From assembly GCA_017416665.1 (NCBI GenBank), contig JAFQBO010000043.1, forward strand, positions 1 through 6,391: a DNA stretch of 6,391 bases, read 5' to 3'. This document shows, piece by piece, positions 1 to 6,357 of this stretch. Position 1 is the first letter of the stretch. Each line of letters begins with the position of its first letter. The notes under the pieces are model-generated. The model had not been told where the DNA came from. It searched no databases and saw only the letters and a list, made by a program, of their open reading frames with translations. This stretch comes from Oscillospiraceae bacterium (GTDB lineage Bacteria; Bacillota; Clostridia; Oscillospirales; Ruminococcaceae). The position numbers and the translations under genes were made by a program.

Positions 1-1
1 C

Positions 2-28
2 TTTTTCGACAAGCTGAGGACTGCTTAA
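2..28 (+). other. Possible 3' end of a plus-strand reading frame or a dispersed repeat fragment
   Basis: The plus strand reads FFDKLRTA and then stops at TAA (26-28), inside the hairpin loop. The core TTCGACAAGCTGAGG resembles an extragenic repeat (TTCGACAAGCTCAGG and variants) that I recall from many bacterial genomes. Too little is present to choose between a gene end, a repeat and chance. Confidence 0.25.
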
Positions 29-38
29 CCGCAGTCCT
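17..38. terminator. Small hairpin beyond the two-component operon
   Basis: A perfect 8-bp stem AGGACTGC/GCAGTCCT with a 6-nt loop starts 8 nt after the kinase stop codon. The T-rich tail (TTTGTTTTATT) is on the plus-strand side, so it fits a terminator for a plus-strand gene entering from the left better than one for the operon. It may serve both as a convergent boundary. Confidence 0.5.
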
Positions 39-46
39 TTGTTTTA

Positions 47-2323
47 TTAATCAGATTTCTTATTGAAGGTAATGCATACTGAAAATACATCATCTTCAAT
101 TTTTATATTAAAGATTCCCTTACATGCTTCTGTAAAGCTTTTTGCGATGGAAAGTCCTAGGCCACTTCCTTCACCTGTACGTGATTCATCACCACGTACA
201 AAACGTTCTGTTATTTCATCAGGAGTAAATTTCATTTCATATGATGCGACATTTTTGATGTTTATAATATATCTTCCCTGAATTTCATACAGTTTCAGAT
301 AAACTCTTGTATTATCCAGTGAATATTTAAGTGCATTGTCAAGGAGATTCTGCAAAACTCTGTAAAGCTTTTTTCCATCGGCATAAATCGGTGCTTTATC
401 AGTTGACATGTCAATTTTAAGCGCCTTGCCCGACTCCTTCAGCTTATCTTCCATTTCTGCCACAACCTGATGAACAAGTACTGTCAGATCAAGATTTTCA
501 AAGTTTACGTCTGTACGGCTTGTAGCTTTGGCAAGGTCAAATAAATCCGCAACTATTGTCTGAAGTCTTTGGGTTTTGTTTTCAAGAACTTTCACATAAT
601 CTTTTGCCTCGTCTGACATTTCCTCTTCTTTAAGCAGATTAACATAGCTTATAACAGAAGTAAGCGGTGTTTTAAGATCATGTGAAACGTTTGTTACAAG
701 ATCTATTTTCATTCTCTCTGACCTTACCTGCTTTTCAACAGTTTTTTCAATACTGTCAGAAATGCTGTTAAGATTTTCTGTCATTTTATAAATCTGACTC
801 GTTTTATTAACTTCAGCCTCCGAATAATCTCCGTTTGAAATGTTTTCTATATGTTTTCCAAGTTTGCTTATATCCATAAAATTGACGATGTTTAAAATAA
901 TAAAAATAATCGGCATAAGGACAATCAAAAATAATCCCGCAACTGATTCCATAGCAAAAAGCACAAAAAATCCCAGAGCAATCCAAAGTAAAAATATCAC
1001 TGTAGTAATAGCGTATCTTATGAAAAAAGCATTGTTTCTCTGATGTCCTAAACTTAAAACCGCATTTCTTATCTTTATACAGATTTTACCGGTAAGTGAT
1101 GTTTTGATAAGCTGTCTGCACTTGAGCTTTTTTATAATTGCGTTTACGCTTGTGCATATAATTACATACGCAAATGTTACCGCTACTGAAATATAAAACC
1201 TCAACTCTGTAACGCTTATTCTTTCTGTCCAGTAAGCCATGTTGCTGAGTACTCCCGAAAATACCGCTATTATCAGTGCGAATCCCAGAACAACCGCTGC
1301 AAGATAAACTTCCGCCCATATTTTATCAATTTTGTTAAGTCTGAATTTACCATTATCATAACCACTCATAATAAACACAAATATCATAAGCAGTCCGGCA
1401 ACTGCCAGCATAAACAACTGTCTTATAATCTCAACTTCAAGAACAGCCTCAATTTCCATACATTGTGACTGATGTTCCTCAAACGCTGCTATATGTTCCG
1501 CATTCGGAGTAATATAAACAGTATAACCATTAAGAAATATATCTGAGCTTACATAGTCTTCCTGATTTGTAATTGGATATTCATATCCGTATCGCTCATC
1601 TTCGCTGTAAATCATGTCACCATCATAATAGTCTGCACTGAACTCTGTGCTTTCAAGTATATCAACATAATTTGACGGAATCGGAGTTGTGCCGTCCTTA
1701 TTGAGGTAAATTTTGGCACCGTAATCATCAATATAGCTGTCAAGACCTGTGGTATCATAATCAAATACAGCGTAACTTTCGCCATTGGTATAATAATACT
1801 CCATACCGTTGCCGTTATTCATAATACGCATATCATGCATATCAGTACATACATAAGTATATGCCGGCTCACTGAGTGTAGTATTTTTTATGCAGTAAGA
1901 ATATTCATTGTTCTCGTCTGTTTCTGTTATACCTGCATTTGAATATGTATTTTCATCAAATCCTACCATATATTCAAAATTTTTGGTTTCCGGCAGAATA
2001 AGCTTTCCGCTTTCATCCATAAGACCACTTTTTTTCATGTTTTCCTTTATGGATTTTATGTAGTGGGTATTGCCGGTAAGATTACCATTATTATCAAGAT
2101 TTCTCAGATACATGTTACCCACAAGCCAGAGTTTTTCTATCAAATCCATATATTCTTCACTGCATTCAAACGAATAAATAAATATATCCGATTCAATGTT
2201 CTTTTTCATTTCCACACGTTTTACTGTAGTTGAACAAAAATAAAAAACAGCACAAAAAACTATAACCAACGATAATACAAAAGCGACAGCTCTTGTAATT
2301 TTGCTTTTCAAGAATTTCATCAT
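47..2323 (-). CDS. Membrane sensor histidine kinase of the two-component pair (VanS/PhoR-like core, large extracytoplasmic domain)
   Basis: A 758-residue membrane kinase that should autophosphorylate on His and pass phosphate to the regulator encoded just upstream. Helix 1 (about 12-31) is followed by an acidic, Tyr-rich outer domain (about 32-300) that I cannot assign to a family. Five more hydrophobic segments follow (about 303-322, 339-359, 376-397, 438-458, 461-482), then a HAMP-like linker (483-535). The H-box NVSHDLKTPL places the phosphoacceptor at His548. The ATPase domain has an N-box (NLLDNALKYS, Asn659 and Asn663) and a G2 box GEGSGLGLS (717-725). The usual DxGxG G1 box is absent; the sequence there reads IKNVASYEMK. 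I recall related clostridial kinases sharing this trait. The ATG at 2323 has AGGA 9 nt upstream and is followed directly by a second ATG. The gene lies 26 bp after the regulator, so they are very likely one transcript. The function call is firm; the signal sensed is unknown. Confidence 0.93.
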   Translation of the reverse strand: MMKFLKSKITRAVAFVLSLVIVFCAVFYFCSTTVKRVEMKKNIESDIFIYSFECSEEYMDLIEKLWLVGNMYLRNLDNNGNLTGNTHYIKSIKENMKKSGLMDESGKLILPETKNFEYMVGFDENTYSNAGITETDENNEYSYCIKNTTLSEPAYTYVCTDMHDMRIMNNGNGMEYYYTNGESYAVFDYDTTGLDSYIDDYGAKIYLNKDGTTPIPSNYVDILESTEFSADYYDGDMIYSEDERYGYEYPITNQEDYVSSDIFLNGYTVYITPNAEHIAAFEEHQSQCMEIEAVLEVEIIRQLFMLAVAGLLMIFVFIMSGYDNGKFRLNKIDKIWAEVYLAAVVLGFALIIAVFSGVLSNMAYWTERISVTELRFYISVAVTFAYVIICTSVNAIIKKLKCRQLIKTSLTGKICIKIRNAVLSLGHQRNNAFFIRYAITTVIFLLWIALGFFVLFAMESVAGLFLIVLMPIIFIILNIVNFMDISKLGKHIENISNGDYSEAEVNKTSQIYKMTENLNSISDSIEKTVEKQVRSERMKIDLVTNVSHDLKTPLTSVISYVNLLKEEEMSDEAKDYVKVLENKTQRLQTIVADLFDLAKATSRTDVNFENLDLTVLVHQVVAEMEDKLKESGKALKIDMSTDKAPIYADGKKLYRVLQNLLDNALKYSLDNTRVYLKLYEIQGRYIINIKNVASYEMKFTPDEITERFVRGDESRTGEGSGLGLSIAKSFTEACKGIFNIKIEDDVFSVCITFNKKSD

Positions 2324-2349
2324 ATTCCGTCATCCTTTCAGACGCTGTC

Positions 2350-3066
2350 TTATCCTGACAGCTTATCAATTTTGTAACCTATTCCCCATACCACTTTTAA
2401 ATAACGTGGTTCTTTTGGGTTGATTTCGATTTTTTCACGAATATGGCGGATATGTACCATAACAGTATTTTCCACCGAATAGGACTCTTCGTTCCACACA
2501 TTTGAGTAAATCTGTTCTGCTGAAAAAATCTGACCTGCGTTTTCCATAAGAAGTTTAGTGATTTTGTATTCTGTGGCAGTAAGCCTTACAGGTTCGCCGT
2601 CAAGGTAAAGCTGATTTGCCTGAGTATCAAGGCTTAAACCTCCGATTGTGATACAGTTGTTTTTTATCGGACTGTCTGCTGCACCAAGCGACAGATAACG
2701 TCTTAAATTTGAGTTTACTCTTGCGACAAGTTCCATCGGGTTGTAAGGCTTTGTGATGTAGTCATCAGCACCCATTGAAAGCCCTAAAATTTTATCACTT
2801 TCCTCCGACTTTGCCGACAGTACTATTATCGGAATGTTTTTTGTTGTACGTATTTTCATCATAGCCGAAAGACCGTCAAGCTTTGGCATCATAATGTCAA
2901 TAAGTATCAGCTGAATATCATTCTCTACAAGAACATCAAGAGCCTGATAACCGTCATAAGCCTTGAAAATTCTATAGCCCTCCTTTGAAAGGAGTTTTTC
3001 TATAGCATTTACTATATCACGATCGTCGTCCACCACAAGTACTGAAGCACTTTCAATTTTATTCAT
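2350..3066 (-). CDS. OmpR/PhoB-family response regulator, VanR-like
   Basis: A 238-residue DNA-binding response regulator, the partner of the histidine kinase gene that follows it. The receiver domain (about 8-122) has the acidic pocket Asp13/Asp14, phosphoacceptor Asp57 in LIDIMMP, Ser84, Tyr103 and Lys106 in the DDYITKP motif. The winged-helix output domain (about 138-235) ends with the typical VWGIGYKID strand. Stretches such as GADDYITKP, LRRY and VHIRHIREK resemble VanR of enterococci, but this gives family membership only and does not imply vancomycin resistance. I chose the ATG at 3066 because AGGAG lies 6 nt before it and the receiver begins at once. A GTG at 3087 is in frame and would add seven residues, but its ribosome site is too far away. 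Upstream TTAAGAA repeats suggest that it controls its own operon. Confidence 0.95.
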   Translation of the reverse strand: MNKIESASVLVVDDDRDIVNAIEKLLSKEGYRIFKAYDGYQALDVLVENDIQLILIDIMMPKLDGLSAMMKIRTTKNIPIIVLSAKSEESDKILGLSMGADDYITKPYNPMELVARVNSNLRRYLSLGAADSPIKNNCITIGGLSLDTQANQLYLDGEPVRLTATEYKITKLLMENAGQIFSAEQIYSNVWNEESYSVENTVMVHIRHIREKIEINPKEPRYLKVVWGIGYKIDKLSG

Positions 3067-3072
3067 AATTTT

Positions 3073-3109
3073 CTCCTTTTCCTGCACAGGTTTTATTTTA
3101 CCTCCTGTG
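3073..3109 (-). promoter_or_regulatory. Leader of the regulator gene with two ribosome-site-like sequences
   Basis: AGGAG (3073-3077) lies 6 nt before the chosen ATG at 3066. A second, stronger-looking AGGAGG (3101-3106) lies close to the predicted transcription start and about 14 nt before an in-frame GTG at 3087. An inverted repeat CACAGG/CCTGTG (3104-3109 and 3085-3090) could fold and cover the upstream AGGAGG and the GTG, leaving the ATG free. Confidence 0.45.
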
Positions 3110-3113
3110 TATT

Positions 3114-3168
3114 ATTATAGATTACAACTCTTAAAATAGATTAGATGAAATTCTTAATTTTTTCTTAA
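3114..3168 (-). promoter_or_regulatory. Promoter and likely autoregulatory operator of the two-component operon
   Basis: A perfect -10 TATAAT (3114-3119) has no good -35 box, which suits an activator-dependent promoter. Upstream, TTAAGAA occurs twice exactly 11 bp apart (3151-3157 and 3162-3168, read on the minus strand), with a third copy TTAAGAG at 3128-3134, 23 bp away. Direct repeats of one helical turn are the usual binding pattern of OmpR/PhoB regulators, so the encoded regulator is the likely binder. That link is inferred. Confidence 0.6.
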
Positions 3169-3209
3169 GGTATCCCACACAAAGATTATGCAGTGTTTTT
3201 TCATAGAAT

Positions 3210-3238
3210 ATGCCCGCCTGTTCTGAGCAGGCGGGCAT
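3210..3238 (-). terminator. GC-rich hairpin after the LacI-GGDEF gene, possible terminator
   Basis: A perfect 11-bp stem ATGCCCGCCTG (as the duplex 3210-3220/3228-3238) with a 7-nt loop begins 3 nt after the stop codon. It stands out in this AT-rich DNA and probably marks the end of the transcript. The minus-strand sequence after it (TATTCTATG) lacks a T-run, while the plus-strand side is T-rich. As a Rho-independent terminator for this gene it is therefore imperfect. Confidence 0.55.
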
Positions 3239-3241
3239 TAA

Positions 3242-5149
3242 TTATTTATTTTTTTTCTTTTTCTTTTTGTTATCATACATTATCTGATCAGCGACAGTGA
3301 TAAGCTTATCAATCTGCTTTGATTTTTCAGCCAGAGTTATATAATAACCGATACTTACATGAATTTCATACGGCTTACCTGCTGTTCTGTTTATTCTGTC
3401 AAGATATTCATTGATTTTTGCAGTCATAAGTTCAGCCTGAGATTCATCGCAATCAGCGGCAAACATAATAAATTCATCACCGCCGAATCGTGCAGGCACC
3501 TGACCTTTTTCCTCATCTGAAGCATAGTTCATTGCATCAGCAATGGTATGAAGTGAAAAATCGCCTTCCTCGTGACCAAATTTATCATTGATATGTTTTA
3601 AATCATCCATGTCAATAAACATGATCATTATGTTCTGTTTATTTCTGATACATATATCATAGAAAGGCTTTGTTCTCTTATTAAAGCCGTTTCTGTTGTA
3701 AATCTGTACAAGAGGATCTATAATTGACAGCTGATCAAGTTTTTTCACCATTCTGTCAAGACAAAGAATTTTCCGTATATTTTCAATCGAATTGCTGATA
3801 TTCATTACCCATGTGTGATAAAGAGCACTTTCCATCGGGAACTGGCAGTTACACACAACGCAGTATCCGAGACAGCGTTCACGGAAATGAATAGGCATAA
3901 AATAGTAGTTACTGCTTTTTTCTGAATCCTTAAAAAGTTCAGGAAGCATATCTGAAGAATTGAATTCCGGATAATCAACAAACTCATTGTTTATGTAGGC
4001 AAGGACAGGCGTAACCTTTTCGGTATATCCTGTTGAAAAATCCCTGCCGCTGTGATTTAGTTCGTCGTCCCAGTCAGAACACATACAGATAAAAAATTTT
4101 TCACATTTTATCTGTCGTACATGTTCCTTGAGAGCAGTGATATTTTCTTCAAAAGTGAGACATTCCTCAAGCTCACAGGACATTCTGTTTATCATAGGAA
4201 CATAGATATTGTAAGCTTCAAGCGTTCTGTAATTTGTTTTTTTGAATTTTGAAATATCGTCTATAAAGAGATTTGAACAGCCACAGCTTTCGGCAAAGAT
4301 ATATTTTGTTTCAAGAACATGGCTTTCTTCGTTTTTTATGCCTTGGAGATGTTCGTATATAATCTGACACGCCAGCGAACCCGAACGTTTCAGCGGACGT
4401 GTAACGGAAGTGATTTCCGGTGAATAGTTCTGAGCTGCATAAATACTGTCAAAGCCTGTCACCATTACATCTTCCGGAACGTTTTTACCTATTTTTTCAA
4501 GTTCAATTATTGCCGATAAAGCCATGGCGTCGTTTGCACAGATTATGGCTTCCGGAAAAGTCAGTTCAGACTTTAAAAATGTTCTGATAGCCTCTCGTCC
4601 GTCCTCACCTCTGAAAAGACCATTATAGATACGATCTTCTTCTAAGGCTATTCCGTTGCGTTTCAGTACTTCCTTGTATGCTTTAAGTCTTAAAATACTG
4701 TCAGGGTTATCGGTAGGCCCTGAGATATAATTGATTTTTTTTGCATTGTGATGTTTTACAATATGTTCGACTATTCCCTCCATTGCCGAAAAATTGTCAA
4801 TGCCGATATGGTACACACCATCAAATCTGTTGTCAACACTCACGGCGGGTATTCCTGATTTTCTTACCCTTTCAACAATTTTTTCAGTCAGTGCGGGAGA
4901 GGAAATTGTGTTGGTCAGAAGTATAACTCCATCAAGAAGATCGAAATTTGCAAGTTCATAAATATTAAATTCTCCCATATCATACTTATGGTTTTTAAGT
5001 ATTCCTCCATAAGCAATAAAGTGACAGATATTAATATTGTGAGCCGAACCGAATTCCTGAATCCCCTGCAGGATAGTATTCTGATATTCCTCGTCGATAC
5101 CCGAAACGATCACAGCAATATTTATTGTTGTTTTGTTCATACTATACAT
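3242..5149 (-). CDS. LacI-type ligand-binding domain fused to a GGDEF diguanylate cyclase
   Basis: Predicted to make cyclic di-GMP from GTP under control of a small ligand. Residues about 9-285 resemble the periplasmic-binding-like core of LacI/GalR regulators (INIAVIVSGIDEEYQNTI at the start, later GKNVPEDVMVTGFD), ending at an SCGC motif (288-291). The LacI helix-turn-helix is missing, and there is no signal peptide or membrane helix, so the protein should be cytosolic. A middle part (about 300-450) may be GAF-like, a guess from its position and strand pattern. The GGDEF domain (about 470-625) has metal-site Asp513, Asn521/Asp522, GHEEGD and an intact GGDEF (556-560). The RxxD inhibitory site is absent; EKGQ stands there. 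Its DPLTGLYNR motif reads DPLVQIYNR. The tail is Lys-rich. I prefer the ATG at 5149, with AAGGA 4 nt upstream; a TTG at 5170 has no ribosome site and an ATG at 5140 lies 13 nt from it. Ligand unknown, probably a sugar by family. Confidence 0.9.
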   Translation of the reverse strand: MYSMNKTTINIAVIVSGIDEEYQNTILQGIQEFGSAHNINICHFIAYGGILKNHKYDMGEFNIYELANFDLLDGVILLTNTISSPALTEKIVERVRKSGIPAVSVDNRFDGVYHIGIDNFSAMEGIVEHIVKHHNAKKINYISGPTDNPDSILRLKAYKEVLKRNGIALEEDRIYNGLFRGEDGREAIRTFLKSELTFPEAIICANDAMALSAIIELEKIGKNVPEDVMVTGFDSIYAAQNYSPEITSVTRPLKRSGSLACQIIYEHLQGIKNEESHVLETKYIFAESCGCSNLFIDDISKFKKTNYRTLEAYNIYVPMINRMSCELEECLTFEENITALKEHVRQIKCEKFFICMCSDWDDELNHSGRDFSTGYTEKVTPVLAYINNEFVDYPEFNSSDMLPELFKDSEKSSNYYFMPIHFRERCLGYCVVCNCQFPMESALYHTWVMNISNSIENIRKILCLDRMVKKLDQLSIIDPLVQIYNRNGFNKRTKPFYDICIRNKQNIMIMFIDMDDLKHINDKFGHEEGDFSLHTIADAMNYASDEEKGQVPARFGGDEFIMFAADCDESQAELMTAKINEYLDRINRTAGKPYEIHVSIGYYITLAEKSKQIDKLITVADQIMYDNKKKKKKNK

Positions 5150-5371
5150 CGTTTCCTTCAAATTAACCAAAATTAATTTTTATCTTTCTGTCTGATAATA
5201 TTTGTCATGATTTTATATTTCATGTTTTGTATATAATTTTATTCGCAATACACATTTTTATTATACAATATTTTTCTTGTTTTTAAAAGGGATTTAAGAG
5301 AATTGAAATTAATTTTGCGTATTTTCGACAAAAACGCTGTATAATAATTGTTTAAAAACAATGAAAGAATT
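5150..5371 (-). promoter_or_regulatory. AT-rich intergenic region with a -10 box for the LacI-GGDEF gene
   Basis: A perfect TATAAT lies at 5260-5265, with only a poor -35 match (TTTTAA at 17 bp). Transcription from it would give a leader of about 100 nt. The ribosome site AAGGA is at 5154-5158. An 11-nt palindromic repeat AAATTAATTTT occurs at 5306-5316 and again within 5169-5180, one on each side of the promoter. A weak imperfect hairpin (5317-5337) and the palindrome TTGTTTAAAAACAA (5348-5361) also occur. I see no strong terminator after the kinase-like gene and no c-di-GMP riboswitch motif. Confidence 0.45.
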
Positions 5372-6130
5372 TTATAAAATTGTATTTTTTGTCTTATTTT
5401 TCATCCCCTCATATGCCACAACAGCCGCTGATGGTTCTCTGTTACAGCCAAGGGAATACAAGTCAACAAGACTCAGTATTCTTCTTAGATTGCTGATAAT
5501 CCCTGAAACTTTGTTTGGATCGGAGGTTTTATAGCACTGACGCAGGATTTTAGCGTATCCGTCAGTTGTTGAGATTTCATGGATATGATTTTTTTTGTCA
5601 CGCTTGAGCAGACAGATTGCACTCAGCGGAATACACTTGTTCTGGTTGAGACCTTCTCTGCCGCACCATGGAGTACCATAAACCAGAACTTCGTTGTTTA
5701 CTATTTTAAGAATAGGGTTGTTTCCGTTGATTATTTCCGCACGGTTTCCGAAACGCTTCAGCCATAGTTTGGCATGGGTGGATTTTCCGACACCCGAATC
5801 AGCAACAAAAAGATATGCTTTTCCGTATGCCGAGACAGCACAGCCGTGTATAAGCAGACAGTTATGCTGCGATATAGTATCACATATACGACGGTATATT
5901 GCAAGACTTTCAAGATGATCGTCACTCATATTTTCAGCGGCACTTTTTTCTATAATGTCATTTTCCTTGGCTCTTTCTCTTTCGTCGTCAATATCCTTCT
6001 GAGTGGTTTTTATTGTTATTGACGGATCTGCCAATTCATTGCAGACATAGTCAGCACATTGTCTGTGTACAAAATAATGGTTAGAATCGATTTCTACCAA
6101 AAAACCGACAAATTTATATTTTCCTTTCAT
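5372..6130 (-). CDS. HPr-kinase-like P-loop protein, function unknown
   Basis: A 252-residue protein resembling the C-terminal kinase domain of HPr kinase/phosphorylase, without the N-terminal domain of true HprK (about 310 residues). Residues 1-90 form a variable domain common in such proteins. LLIHGCAVS (92-100) leads into a Walker A motif ADSGVGKST (110-118), and YGTPWCGREG (151-160) is a strong family mark. The position after the P-loop where HprK has two acidic residues, and where I recall relatives having NGDKP, reads NGNNP (135-139), so the likely catalytic Asp is Asn137. Relatives include tailoring kinases of some lasso-peptide clusters, but no precursor peptide, PqqD-like or maturation gene is visible here, so the substrate is unknown. 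The ATG at 6130 has AAGAAGGG about 7 nt upstream. It stands alone, downstream of the tRNA terminator. Fold assignment is fairly sure; activity is not. Confidence 0.85.
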   Translation of the reverse strand: MKGKYKFVGFLVEIDSNHYFVHRQCADYVCNELADPSITIKTTQKDIDDERERAKENDIIEKSAAENMSDDHLESLAIYRRICDTISQHNCLLIHGCAVSAYGKAYLFVADSGVGKSTHAKLWLKRFGNRAEIINGNNPILKIVNNEVLVYGTPWCGREGLNQNKCIPLSAICLLKRDKKNHIHEISTTDGYAKILRQCYKTSDPNKVSGIISNLRRILSLVDLYSLGCNREPSAAVVAYEGMKNKTKNTIL

Positions 6131-6184
6131 TTGTGTACCCTTCTTTTTCGGATGATTTGTTTAATTTTTACTTAATATAACTTT
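6131..6184 (-). promoter_or_regulatory. Short leader and weak promoter candidate for the HPr-kinase-like gene
   Basis: The gap between the tRNA terminator and the kinase-like gene is only 54 bp. It holds a TATATT box (6174-6179) that could act as a -10, with no convincing -35 because the upstream sequence is the terminator T-run. A ribosome site AAGAAGGG precedes the ATG at 6130. Either the gene has a weak promoter here or it depends on readthrough from the tRNA. Confidence 0.3.
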
Positions 6185-6211
6185 AAAAAAGGCAGACATA
6201 TAATGTCTGCC
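6185..6211 (-). terminator. Intrinsic terminator of the tRNA-Ser gene
   Basis: A perfect 9-bp inverted repeat GGCAGACAT/ATGTCTGCC with a 3-nt loop (6191-6211) is followed on the minus strand by six T residues (6185-6190). It begins 9 nt after the tRNA CCA end, so it should end the tRNA transcript before the kinase-like gene. Confidence 0.92.
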
Positions 6212-6220
6212 TCGAAAATA

Positions 6221-6311
6221 TGGCGGAGATGGTGGGATTCGAACCCACGGAACGTTTTACCGTCCAAACGATTTCGAGTCGTTCTCGTTATGACCACTTC
6301 GATACATCTCC
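6221..6311 (-). tRNA. tRNA-Ser (anticodon CGA)
   Basis: A 91-nt type II tRNA reading UCG codons. The acceptor stem GGAGATG/CATCTCC is perfect, with discriminator G and an encoded CCA (6221-6223). The anticodon stem AACGA/TCGTT holds loop CTCGAAA with anticodon CGA at 6274-6276. A long variable arm (GGACG with CGTTC) is typical of serine tRNAs, and the T-arm GTGGG-TTCGAAT-CCCAC is canonical. An open reading frame across this place on the minus strand is spurious. Confidence 0.98.
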
Positions 6312-6328
6312 GTATAATGAACAGATAT

Positions 6329-6357
6329 ATTATAACATATATGTTCACAAAAAGCAA
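6329..6357 (-). promoter_or_regulatory. Promoter of tRNA-Ser, sigma-A type
   Basis: A perfect -10 box TATAAT (6329-6334) and a -35 box TTGCTT (6352-6357) are separated by exactly 17 bp. The predicted start lies about 10 nt before the mature tRNA end, as expected for a single tRNA unit. A 12-bp palindrome AACATATATGTT (6334-6345) fills much of the spacer; it may be chance in AT-rich DNA. Confidence 0.8.

Noticed and set aside
2350..3066. A vancomycin-resistance operon
   Set aside because: The regulator resembles VanR, but no ligase, dehydrogenase or dipeptidase gene is present, and VanR-like regulators are common outside resistance clusters.
5315..5345. A plus-strand promoter (TTGCGT and TATAAT)
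   Set aside because: The spacing is 19 bp and it would only transcribe antisense to the kinase-like gene; AT-rich DNA yields such matches by chance.
5150..5371. A c-di-GMP riboswitch before the cyclase gene
   Set aside because: The leader is almost all A and T and lacks the conserved GEMM core and paired GC stems.
5694..6022. Plus-strand frames opposite the HPr-kinase-like gene
   Set aside because: They mirror a well-supported gene on the other strand, overlap each other, and show no motif or ribosome site.
5372..6130. A lasso-peptide or other RiPP cluster around the HPr-kinase-like gene
   Set aside because: No precursor peptide, protease, cyclase or PqqD-like gene can be seen; neighbours are a tRNA and the sensor-cyclase.
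6221..6311. The tRNA-Ser 3' end as an integration site for a mobile element
   Set aside because: No second copy of the tRNA end and no integrase, phage or plasmid gene is visible in the window.
6172..6357. A 61-residue minus-strand open frame over the tRNA region
   Set aside because: It runs through the tRNA-Ser gene, its terminator and its promoter, and has no ribosome site.
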